Positions 42,712 to 50,884 of a stretch of DNA of 64,000 nucleotides are shown here, piece after piece. The stretch is from assembly GCA_023390335.1 (NCBI GenBank), contig JAEWCZ010000066.1, positions 496,001-560,000 of the forward strand, read 5' to 3'. The notes under the pieces were generated by a model. It searched no databases. It was not told the origin of the DNA and saw nothing but the letters and a program-made list of their open reading frames with translations. The DNA is from Bacillota bacterium (GTDB taxonomy: Bacteria; Bacillota; Clostridia; Acetivibrionales; DSM-1351). Each line of letters begins with the position of its first letter. Positions within the stretch are counted from its first letter, which is position 1. Both the position numbers and the translations under genes were made by a program.

Positions 42712-42902
42712 TTATACATTACTTAAGTTTGTCAAATAAATATCAAAATATCCCTTGATTTTAAACATAATATTGCATAAAATAGTAACGGTGAGTTTTT
42801 ATGTTGGTTAATTTTAGAATTACCTTATTGTTATCTGATAATAATTGGATAAACAATATATAATATAAAGGTAAAATTATTCTTATAAAGGAGTGCATAA
42901 AT

Positions 42903-43838
42903 ATGCCATTAGTAACTTCTACCGAAATGTTTAAAAAAGCGTATGAGGGCGGCTATGCAATAGGAGCTTTCAATGTTAATAACATGGAAATTGTACAAGG
43001 AATAACTGAAGCTGCAAAAGAAGTAAATGCTCCTCTTATTCTTCAAGTATCAGCAGGAGCAAGAAAGTATGCAAACCATACTTATCTTATGAAATTAGTT
43101 GAGGCTGCTATTATAGAAACAGGTTTACCAATCTGCTTACACCTTGACCACGGTGATACTTTTGAGCTTTGTAAATCATGTATCGACGGCGGATTTACTT
43201 CCGTTATGATTGATGGTTCACACCACTCATTCGAAGATAACATCGCTCTTGCAAAACAGGTTGTTGAATATGCTCACCCAAGAGGAGTTGTTGTTGAAGC
43301 TGAACTTGGTAGACTTGCAGGTATCGAAGATGCAGTTAACGTATCAGATGCTGACGCAGCATATACAAACCCTGCTGAAGTTGAAGAGTTTGTAACAAAG
43401 ACCGGTGTTGATTCATTGGCAATCGCAATTGGTACAAGCCATGGTGCTTTCAAATTCAAGCCTGGACAGAAACCACAGCTCAGATTTGACATACTTGAAG
43501 AAATTGAAAAGAGACTTCCTAACTTCCCAATAGTTCTCCACGGTGCATCATCAGTTATTCCTGAGTTTGTTGAAATGGTCAACAGTAACGGCGGAAAAAT
43601 GCCTGATGCAATAGGTATTCCTGAAGAAATGCTTCGTCAGGCTGCTAAAATGGCAGTTTGTAAGATTAACATTGACTCAGACTTAAGACTTGCTATGACA
43701 GGTTCAATCAGAAAGTACTTTGCTGAACATCCTGAACACTTCGATCCAAGACAATACTTAAAGCCAGCTAGAGAGGCTATAAAGGGTCTTGTAAAGAACA
43801 AGCTGGTTAACGTTCTTGGTTGTGACGGTAAGGCTTAA
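42903..43838 (+). CDS. fba: Class II fructose-1,6-bisphosphate aldolase
   Basis: Zinc-dependent aldolase of glycolysis and gluconeogenesis, 311 residues. Key segments are GAFNVNNMEIVQGI, catalytic Asp and zinc His in LHLDHGDTFELC, SVMIDGSHHSFEDN, metal-binding Glu in VVEAELGRLAG, zinc His in IGTSHGAFKF and in VLHGASSVIPE, and the C-terminal INIDSDLRLAMTG. AAAGGAG lies 8-9 bases before the ATG. It is highly expressed by appearance (strong ribosome binding site, biased codons) and has its own terminator. Confidence 0.96.
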   Translation: MPLVTSTEMFKKAYEGGYAIGAFNVNNMEIVQGITEAAKEVNAPLILQVSAGARKYANHTYLMKLVEAAIIETGLPICLHLDHGDTFELCKSCIDGGFTSVMIDGSHHSFEDNIALAKQVVEYAHPRGVVVEAELGRLAGIEDAVNVSDADAAYTNPAEVEEFVTKTGVDSLAIAIGTSHGAFKFKPGQKPQLRFDILEEIEKRLPNFPIVLHGASSVIPEFVEMVNSNGGKMPDAIGIPEEMLRQAAKMAVCKINIDSDLRLAMTGSIRKYFAEHPEHFDPRQYLKPAREAIKGLVKNKLVNVLGCDGKA

Positions 43839-43864
43839 TAGTAAATTAAAATTAAAAAAGTAAT

Positions 43865-43913
43865 AAAGCCGATATAATTTTAGGTTAAATCCTTAAATTA
43901 TATCGGCTTTTTT
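43865..43913 (+). terminator. Intrinsic terminator of fba
   Basis: A 20-bp stem (AAAGCCGATATAATTT half, one mismatch) around TTAAAT, followed by TTTTTT. Confidence 0.9.
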
Positions 43914-44043
43914 CGTATTAAAAAAATATTAAATTTTGGTACACTTGTTGTTAAGCTTACTATAAATGCTTTATATTTATTATATATAGAATATTGTTTT
44001 ATTTTTTGTTATATCTAAACTATATGGGGTTTTGGGGGCTAAA

Positions 44044-47037
44044 ATGAATAAAAAAATCGGGGCAATATGTATTTTATTGGTGTTTCTGATGATCTTACCA
44101 ATCGTCGGTTGCAGGCTTTATTCAGACAAGAGTTATGACGGTAACGTCTTAAATGCACAGACAATTTCCAAAGGTGAGGATTTACGGGGAGTATGGATTG
44201 CATCGGTATCAAATATTGATTTCCCTTCAAAACCTGGGATCAGTGCTGATCTGCAGAAAAAGGAACTAGATGAAATAGTAAGCAATGCCCAGTACATGGG
44301 ACTTAATGCTATTTTCTTTCAAGTAAGGCCAACGGGAGACGCTCTTTATAAATCTTATATTTTTCCATGGTCTAAATACTTGACGGGGAAACAGGGTAAA
44401 GAAAATGATAATGGGTTTGACCCTTTGGCATACATAATTCAAAAGGCACATAATCAAGGTATACAGGTTCATGCATGGATAAATCCCTTAAGACTTTCAA
44501 TGGGAACAGCGACTAAACCTGACAAGGATGTAAATGTACTGTCAGCTGATCATCCTGCAAGAAAGATACCTGAGGCAGTTGTTGCAGCTCCTACCGGTCA
44601 ACTATATCTTGACCCGGGAAATCCCGCGGCTATAAAACTGATAACAGATGGAGTAGCTGAAATTGTTAAGAATTATGAAGTTGACGGAATACATTTTGAT
44701 GATTATTTTTATCCTTCAAAATCAGAAGGTAAGGGTGTTGATTTTAACGACTCAGCTTCTTATGAAAAATACAAGGGTAGCTTTACCAATAAGGATGATT
44801 GGAGACGTAATAACATCAACACCCTTGTTAAAGGTACCTACGACACAGTAAAAAATCTCAAACCTTCAGTTCAGTTTGGAATAAGTCCTTTTGCAATATG
44901 GTCAAACAAGGATAGGAATAAGGAAGGTTCGGATACACAAGGCGGAATATCTACATATTATGATCACTATGCTGATTCAAAAAAGTGGGTAAAGGAAGCA
45001 TATATAGATTACATAGCACCGCAGATTTACTGGAATATGGGCTTCAAGATAGCAGATTACTCTGTACTGGTAAACTGGTGGAAGAATGTGTGCAGTGGAA
45101 CAAAAGTAAAGCTTTATGTGGGACAAGCCGCATATAAAATAAATGATACAACACAGGCAAATGATTGGCTTGATCCATTGCAAATTCCTAAACAAATTGC
45201 ATACAACAGAAAAAGTAATGCTGTAGATGGAAGCATATTCTACGGGTACTCCAACCTGAAAGACAATATCCTTGGAATCAAAGACAAACTCAGGGGGATA
45301 TTTGTGTTGGGCAGAGATCCCGGAAGTACTGTGCCTGAGGACAGACAGCTTTATATCGCTTCTCCTTCTAGCGGTTATAAAACTTCTGCTTCCAAGATAA
45401 GTATTTTGGGAGGCGGAGACCCACAAAAGCCGGTATATCTTAACGGCAAGAAAATTGAGGTTTCAAAAGACGGTTACTTTACCGTATACACGGATTTAAA
45501 TGTCGGTGAGAATAAACTTAAATTCACTCATAAAGGTAAGGAAATAGTATTAAAGGTAACACGTAACGAGAAAGCATCCTCAAGTCCTTATAAGATGACA
45601 AAGATTGAATTCAGAACGGGCTATTTTTCTCCGACTCAAAGCATGACTATGCAGACAGGCCAAAAGATTACTTTTTCCTGTCAGGCTCCTGCGGGAGCAA
45701 AGGTTTGGGTGGAAATCGGAGGCTACAAGACAGACTTGAAGCAGACAGCCACAGTTGACGCCAACAAAGGCACTCTAACTCCTGCCAAGTTTTCAGGGAC
45801 CTTTACAATGCCACAGGTAGCAGGAAAAGACCGTATTAAAAGTCTTGGAAAGCCTCTTTTTGTAATGGAATACAAAGGTAAGAAAATTACTTCAAAACAA
45901 AGCAACACAATAAGTGTACAATCATCAAAATACTATAAGTATGCTGTTATAAGTACCGATGATGCAGAAGCGGTGGCACGTTCCGGGCCATCAACGGACT
46001 ATTCAAGAATAACGCCTTTGATAAACGGTGCCGCTGATTATATTATTGGTCAGCAGAATGGTTTTTATTTGTTAAAGAGCGGAGTGTGGACCGCTGCAAG
46101 TAATGTTAAAGTTATAAATGATAAAGCACTGACAGCTAACAAAATTTCATCAGTTGCAGTGAAATCAAGCGGTAATTATACGGATATTAGCTTCAAAATG
46201 CCTGTTAATACGGTGTTCGGTGTAGAGGCCGGTTCAAACATTCTCACATTGACCCTGTATAATACATCAGGAATGGGTATAAGTGCATCTATACCATCTG
46301 ATGCTCCTTTTTCTTCAGTTAAGTATAAGGCTGTTTCTGGTGGTGCACAGTATACTTTTGACTTGAAATCAGCCAATAATTATTTTGGATATTATGCAGA
46401 ATATAAAAATGGTTTACTTGTATTTTCACTTAAAAATGCTCCAAAGATTTCTAAAAGTGGGTCAAAGCCTTTGACAGGCTTAAAGGTAGTACTTGATGCA
46501 GGACATGGAGGTTCAGAATCAGGGGCCACCGGACCAATGGGCAAATACGGCCTTTATGAAAAACAGGTAAATCTGGCAATAACGCTGAATGCTCGTAAAT
46601 ACTTACAGTCACTTGGCGCAACGGTTGTTATGACAAGGACTTCAGATAAAACAGTCAGCCTTAATGACAGGGCCAACCTTATAAGAAAGGAAAAGCCAGA
46701 TATAGCTGTTTCAATTCATAACAATTCGATGGATGTAACAGCTGATTATACAAAGCACACAGGATTACTGGTATTGTACTCAAAAGACAGTTCTAAGGCA
46801 GCAGCAGGATACATCAAGAACCAGTTGGTAACAGACCTCAAGAGAAAGGATGACGGTTACAGATGGCAGAGCCTTTCGGTATGTACTGTTACTCAGTCAC
46901 CAGCGATACTTATTGAAGGAGGATTTATGTCAAATCCGACGGAGTATGAGTGGCTGGCAGATTACAATAATCAAGTTAAGATAGGTAATTCAGTGGGCAA
47001 AGCCATTGAAAACTGGGCCTATGCTAATGCACGGTAA
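44044..47037 (+). CDS. Lipoprotein fusing a GHL10-like glycosidase domain to an N-acetylmuramoyl-L-alanine amidase
   Basis: A 997-residue cell-surface protein probably acting on peptidoglycan. The lipoprotein signal ends LPIVGC. Residues about 40-380 form a TIM-barrel-like domain of the GHL10/DUF187 type (DLRGVWIASVSNIDFPSKPG, QVHAWINPLRLS, DGIHFDDYFYP, YIDYIAPQIYWNMGF). The middle (about 400-800) holds Ig-like segments and an SH3-like stretch (AVARSGPSTDYSRITPLING). The C-terminus (about 813-997) is amidase_3 with zinc ligands in LDAGHGGSE, LYEKQVN and SIHNNS and catalytic Glu in LIEGGFMSN. The start follows GGGGG; the TTG before it overlaps that site. Family members exist separately; the fusion gives two wall-directed activities in one chain. 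Confidence 0.88.
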   Translation: MNKKIGAICILLVFLMILPIVGCRLYSDKSYDGNVLNAQTISKGEDLRGVWIASVSNIDFPSKPGISADLQKKELDEIVSNAQYMGLNAIFFQVRPTGDALYKSYIFPWSKYLTGKQGKENDNGFDPLAYIIQKAHNQGIQVHAWINPLRLSMGTATKPDKDVNVLSADHPARKIPEAVVAAPTGQLYLDPGNPAAIKLITDGVAEIVKNYEVDGIHFDDYFYPSKSEGKGVDFNDSASYEKYKGSFTNKDDWRRNNINTLVKGTYDTVKNLKPSVQFGISPFAIWSNKDRNKEGSDTQGGISTYYDHYADSKKWVKEAYIDYIAPQIYWNMGFKIADYSVLVNWWKNVCSGTKVKLYVGQAAYKINDTTQANDWLDPLQIPKQIAYNRKSNAVDGSIFYGYSNLKDNILGIKDKLRGIFVLGRDPGSTVPEDRQLYIASPSSGYKTSASKISILGGGDPQKPVYLNGKKIEVSKDGYFTVYTDLNVGENKLKFTHKGKEIVLKVTRNEKASSSPYKMTKIEFRTGYFSPTQSMTMQTGQKITFSCQAPAGAKVWVEIGGYKTDLKQTATVDANKGTLTPAKFSGTFTMPQVAGKDRIKSLGKPLFVMEYKGKKITSKQSNTISVQSSKYYKYAVISTDDAEAVARSGPSTDYSRITPLINGAADYIIGQQNGFYLLKSGVWTAASNVKVINDKALTANKISSVAVKSSGNYTDISFKMPVNTVFGVEAGSNILTLTLYNTSGMGISASIPSDAPFSSVKYKAVSGGAQYTFDLKSANNYFGYYAEYKNGLLVFSLKNAPKISKSGSKPLTGLKVVLDAGHGGSESGATGPMGKYGLYEKQVNLAITLNARKYLQSLGATVVMTRTSDKTVSLNDRANLIRKEKPDIAVSIHNNSMDVTADYTKHTGLLVLYSKDSSKAAAGYIKNQLVTDLKRKDDGYRWQSLSVCTVTQSPAILIEGGFMSNPTEYEWLADYNNQVKIGNSVGKAIENWAYANAR

Positions 47038-47123
47038 TTTTATAACTAAAAAGCGGGAAGAATAATAATCTCTGTATAACAGAATTAAACCACGTCAATA
47101 ATTGTATTGAGGTGGTTTTTTTT

Positions 47124-48104
47124 ATGAAAAGAGTGGGTATACCGAGAGGATTATACTATTACAAGTACTCAACACTATGGGAGTCATTCTTTAAAAATCT
47201 TGGAGCAGATGTAATTGTTTCTGATATTACCAACAAAAAAATACTTACAAATGGTTCGAATGCATGTGTTTCAGAAGCCTGTATACCTATTAAGGCATAT
47301 TTTGGTCATGTAATGGAGCTAATAAATAAGGTTGATTATTTATTTATGCCAAGATTTACAAGTGTTGCCAAGAAGCAATATATATGCCCGGAAGTTTGCG
47401 GTGTAACCGACATGGTACGGAATTCGGTTAAAGAACTTCCGAAAATTATTGATACTAAAATAAATTTAAGGGAATCTCCAAAAAATTCATGGAATGCAGC
47501 TCTTTATACTGGAGAGTTTTTGACAGGGGATAAGAAAGAAATCAGCAATGCCTACAAGGATGCTCTAAATCAATATAGAAGTAAAAGAAGAGCGTTGAAA
47601 TTTGCTGATACAGAGTTTGGTTCAACTCTTGAAAAGAATAAATTGACTATTGCAATAATAGGTCACAGCTACACTGTTTATGATACATTCCTCAACATGG
47701 AACTTATGAAAAAACTGAATAATTATGGCGCAGATGTGGTGACACTTGATATGCTGGACTATTTGGTATCAAAGGACAGTTGCAAGGAGTTGGATAAGCA
47801 ATTCTTCTGGGACTATGGCACAAGGGCTTACGGAGGGGCTATCCAGTTGATTAAGAGCGGTAGAATAGACGGTATTCTGGCACTTACATCCTTCGGATGC
47901 GGAGTAGATAGTTTTGTTGATGAACTGGTTGAGAATAAGATAAGGAAGGAAAGCGAAATACCTTTCATGAAGCTGGTGCTGGACGAGCATTCAGCAGAAG
48001 CCGGATTTTTAACCAGACTTGAAGCATTTATTGATATGATTGTGAGGAGGCGGGATAATGATTTTTACATTTCCACATCTGGGAAACACATATATAATAG
48101 CTAA
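47124..48104 (+). CDS. Acyl-CoA dehydratase activase-related protein, part 1 (DUF2229-like)
   Basis: A 326-residue cytosolic protein matching the DUF2229 part of large 2-hydroxyacyl-CoA dehydratase activator-like proteins: MKRVGIPRGLYYYKYSTLWE at the start, ACVSEACIPIKAYFGHVMEL and YICPEVCGVTDM with conserved cysteines, and FGCGVDSFVDELVENKI near the end. In several clostridia this part is fused with the two parts encoded next. The start ATG follows GAGGTGG; a GTG within that site is rejected. The last 47 bases overlap the next gene. Confidence 0.85.
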   Translation: MKRVGIPRGLYYYKYSTLWESFFKNLGADVIVSDITNKKILTNGSNACVSEACIPIKAYFGHVMELINKVDYLFMPRFTSVAKKQYICPEVCGVTDMVRNSVKELPKIIDTKINLRESPKNSWNAALYTGEFLTGDKKEISNAYKDALNQYRSKRRALKFADTEFGSTLEKNKLTIAIIGHSYTVYDTFLNMELMKKLNNYGADVVTLDMLDYLVSKDSCKELDKQFFWDYGTRAYGGAIQLIKSGRIDGILALTSFGCGVDSFVDELVENKIRKESEIPFMKLVLDEHSAEAGFLTRLEAFIDMIVRRRDNDFYISTSGKHIYNS

Positions 48105-49173
48105 ATCGTTTCTGGACGATTTCGGAGCAGAATATGTAGTTCCTCCTTTAAATAGCGATAAAACACTGGAAATAGGGCTGAAATACTGCGCAGAAGCACA
48201 CTGCCTTCCGTTCAAGCTTTTTGTTGGCAATATGGTACAGGCTTACGAAATGGGAGCAGACACCATGCTTATAACCGGAGGCTGTGGGCCATGCAGATTA
48301 GGCTATTTCGGTGAAATGTTGAAAAAACAAGCTCAAGATATTGGCTTAAAAATGGATTTAATTACGTTGGAGGTGCCTGACCAGGGGTTGAAAGAACTGG
48401 CATCCCGTATCCGCAAGGTCAGCGGGACATCTAATGTATTAAATATAGCAAGAGTTATAAATTCAGCTAAAAATGTAGCTGTCAAGTTGGATAAACTGGA
48501 GCATCTTGCAAGAGAAAAGCGTTCAGTCCAGAGGGTAAGGGGAAGCGTTGACAAGGTTTACCAGGGCTTTCAAAAAGATGTTCTGAAGGTCAAGGGTTCG
48601 GAACAAGTAATAAACCTTATAAAAGATACAGAGATCGCATTAAATCAGGTAGATGTTAACATGGGATTAAAACCTCTCAGGGTAGGAATTGTTGGTGAGA
48701 TATTTACCACAATTGAGCCATATGCAAATTTTAGAGTTGAAAAAATGCTGGGCGAAATGGGAGTAATGGTTACAAGGCCTGTAACTGTAAGTGATTGGAT
48801 TATAAATGAAATGGTTAAAAAAAGACTGCCGTTTTTAAAAGACAATAAACATGAGGAGGCTGCAAAGAAATATATGCCTCACATGGTTGGAGGACATGCT
48901 CAGCACACAGTTGGAAACAGTGTTTTGGACGCGCTGCACGGCTATGACGGGGTTATTCATCTCTATCCCCTTGGTTGTATGCCGGAGATAGTATCACAAG
49001 CAATCCTACCCAAAATTGAGGAAGATTACGGTATACCAATAATGACGGTAATTAGAGATGAAATGACAGGAGAAGCTGGATTTGCAACAAGAATTGAGGC
49101 GTTTATTGATTTACTTAAAAAGAGAAGGGACGAACATATAAATGGGCAGAGTAAAATGCTTTATGGGAATTGA
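48058..49173 (+). CDS. Acyl-CoA dehydratase activase-related protein, part 2
   Basis: A 371-residue protein similar in fold to the previous one (2-hydroxyglutaryl-CoA dehydratase D-component-like). It has the cysteine-bearing segments LKYCAEAHCLPFKLFVGNM and MLITGGCGPCRLGYFGEML, then LHGYDGVIHLYPLGCMPEIV and MTGEAGFATRIEAFID. The cysteines probably hold an Fe-S cluster. GAGGAGG precedes the ATG, inside the end of the preceding gene. It overlaps the ATPase gene by 32 bases. The true substrate of this widespread family is unknown. Confidence 0.85.
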   Translation: MIFTFPHLGNTYIIAKSFLDDFGAEYVVPPLNSDKTLEIGLKYCAEAHCLPFKLFVGNMVQAYEMGADTMLITGGCGPCRLGYFGEMLKKQAQDIGLKMDLITLEVPDQGLKELASRIRKVSGTSNVLNIARVINSAKNVAVKLDKLEHLAREKRSVQRVRGSVDKVYQGFQKDVLKVKGSEQVINLIKDTEIALNQVDVNMGLKPLRVGIVGEIFTTIEPYANFRVEKMLGEMGVMVTRPVTVSDWIINEMVKKRLPFLKDNKHEEAAKKYMPHMVGGHAQHTVGNSVLDALHGYDGVIHLYPLGCMPEIVSQAILPKIEEDYGIPIMTVIRDEMTGEAGFATRIEAFIDLLKKRRDEHINGQSKMLYGN

Positions 49174-50113
49174 TGTAGGTTCCGTAAGCACAAATATAAC
49201 TTTGATTGACGACAATAATAATTTGCTGGAAAAGCTGTATATGAGAACCGACGGACAGCCTATAGAATCCATTAGGACAGGCCTAAAGGATATATATGAG
49301 AGATTAGGTCAAAGGGTAGAGATAGCCGGAGTAGGAACCACAGGGAGTGGAAGACAGCTGGCTGCGGCTATAGTAGGTGCCGATGTGGTTAAGAATGAAA
49401 TAACCGCTCATGCGGTAGCAGCTCAGAAAGAAATTCCTGATGTCAGGACAATTATTGAGATAGGCGGACAGGACTCAAAAATAATATTGCTTAAGAATAA
49501 TGTCGTACATGATTTTGCAATGAATACAGTTTGTGCCGCCGGAACAGGTTCATTTCTTGACAGACAAGCTGCCAGATTGGGAATATCCATTGAGGATTTC
49601 GGGTCATATGCAGTAAGGTCTGAAAGTCCGGTTAGAATAGCCGGAAGATGTGCCGTATTTGCTGAAAGTGATATGATACATAAGCAGCAAATGGGTTACT
49701 CACGAGAGGACATTGTAAGAGGCTTGTGTGATGCACTTGCAAGAAACTATCTTGCAAATCTGGGAAAAGGTAAAAAGCTTGAATCTCCTGTGGTATTTCA
49801 AGGCGGTGTTGCAGCAAATATCGGAATTATACAAGCCTTTGAAAGGGCATTGGGTACAAAGATTGTTATTCCTGAAAACCACGACGTAATGGGAGCCTAT
49901 GGTGTTGCCATACTTGCACATGAAGGACTGGGAAGCAATTATGAAAAAACGGGATTTGCCGGCTTTGACAGACTCATGGGAGATTATACTGCAAAAAGCC
50001 GTGAGTGCGATGGTTGTTCCAATGGGTGTGAAATTGTACAGATAATAATGGAGAACACCCCGGTTGCTTGCTGGGGTGACAGATGCGGTAAATGGAGCGG
50101 AGCAGCCGTATAA
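49142..50113 (+). CDS. BadF/BadG/BcrA/BcrD-type ATPase (dehydratase activase component)
   Basis: A 323-residue ASKHA-fold ATPase like HgdC: phosphate-binding FMGIDVGSVSTNITLIDD, GVGTTGSGRQLAAAIVGADV, IIEIGGQDSKII, and the cluster-binding cysteine motifs NTVCAAGTGSFLDRQA and RCAVFAESDMIH. It is expected to form a [4Fe-4S]-bridged dimer and drive ATP-dependent electron transfer to a partner protein. The partner is probably the pair encoded just before. The tail (CDGCSNGCEIVQI, CWGDRCGKW) has four more cysteines than minimal HgdC proteins. The ribosome binding site AAGGGA is weak and distant. Confidence 0.88.
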   Translation: MGRVKCFMGIDVGSVSTNITLIDDNNNLLEKLYMRTDGQPIESIRTGLKDIYERLGQRVEIAGVGTTGSGRQLAAAIVGADVVKNEITAHAVAAQKEIPDVRTIIEIGGQDSKIILLKNNVVHDFAMNTVCAAGTGSFLDRQAARLGISIEDFGSYAVRSESPVRIAGRCAVFAESDMIHKQQMGYSREDIVRGLCDALARNYLANLGKGKKLESPVVFQGGVAANIGIIQAFERALGTKIVIPENHDVMGAYGVAILAHEGLGSNYEKTGFAGFDRLMGDYTAKSRECDGCSNGCEIVQIIMENTPVACWGDRCGKWSGAAV

Positions 50114-50136
50114 ATTACAAAAGTGAAAATACTAAA

Positions 50137-50178
50137 AATATAGCCGGGAGATAAAGGTTTCCCGGCTATATTAACTTT
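50137..50178 (+). terminator. Intrinsic terminator of the activase gene trio
   Basis: AATATAGCCGGGA and TCCCGGCTATATT form a 13-bp stem. The T tract behind it is short. Confidence 0.7.
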
Positions 50179-50266
50179 CCATGGTATATTAATGTCAAAT
50201 ATGCTTTAAATTGTCCATTTTTTGTTATAAAATAAAGTTATTAACTATAAATGAAAGGAGGACCAT

Positions 50267-50815
50267 ATGGAAATAAATGGAAAAAAGGGACTAGCTTTGA
50301 TTTTTATTGTCATAACTGTTTGCCTAACTTTGTTTTCTGCTTGTACTAAATCCAAGGATGATAGCATTGTAGATGACGGAAGCAAAAGTGCAATAGCAAG
50401 TTCAAGTCAGATTAATATCAGATTGTACAAATACGATGTAGGTGTTACAGATAAACCAGCCCAAACAGAGTTATTAGTATTTGAAAAAGACAAGCTAGAA
50501 AAGGACACGGTAAATGTTCTAAATGAAGTTTTTTCTTCGGACGAACTTTCCTTACTTGATGCTACAATTGATAAGGAAAATAAATGTATAACTGTTGACC
50601 TTCCTCAAAAAGTGGCAACTTTGCTTGAAGAAAATAAAAAAGTAGCAGATGCTTTGACATATGAATTTGTTGTTACGCTACAAAATATTCCCGAAATTGA
50701 AAAAGTTGTTTTGAAAGTTGTTGGTAAAAAAGATAGCGTAGGTAAATACTATGACTTTAAAGGGACTTTTGTTAAAACAGGCGAAATTACTTTCAAAAAG
50801 GATACAGATAAATAA
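50267..50815 (+). CDS. Small lipoprotein, possibly GerMN-like
   Basis: A 182-residue lipoprotein: signal segment LALIFIVITVCLTLFSAC with the lipobox FSAC. The mature part resembles the GerMN fold in its order of an internal IDKENKCITVDLPQKV strand followed by a helix ALTYEFVVTLQNIPEIEKVV. The match is weak and I would not name a role. AAAGGAGG precedes the ATG. It is monocistronic between two terminators and converges on glgP. Confidence 0.65.
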   Translation: MEINGKKGLALIFIVITVCLTLFSACTKSKDDSIVDDGSKSAIASSSQINIRLYKYDVGVTDKPAQTELLVFEKDKLEKDTVNVLNEVFSSDELSLLDATIDKENKCITVDLPQKVATLLEENKKVADALTYEFVVTLQNIPEIEKVVLKVVGKKDSVGKYYDFKGTFVKTGEITFKKDTDK

Positions 50816-50831
50816 TACATAATATAAAAAA

Positions 50832-50871
50832 ACGGTCAGATGTAAGCTAATTGCTTAATCTGACCATTTTT
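50832..50871. terminator. Terminator between convergent lipoprotein and glgP genes
   Basis: GGTCAGATGTAAGC pairs with GCTTAATCTGACC (one bulge), with A and T runs on both sides. Confidence 0.75.
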
Positions 50872-50884
50872 GCATACATTCATT

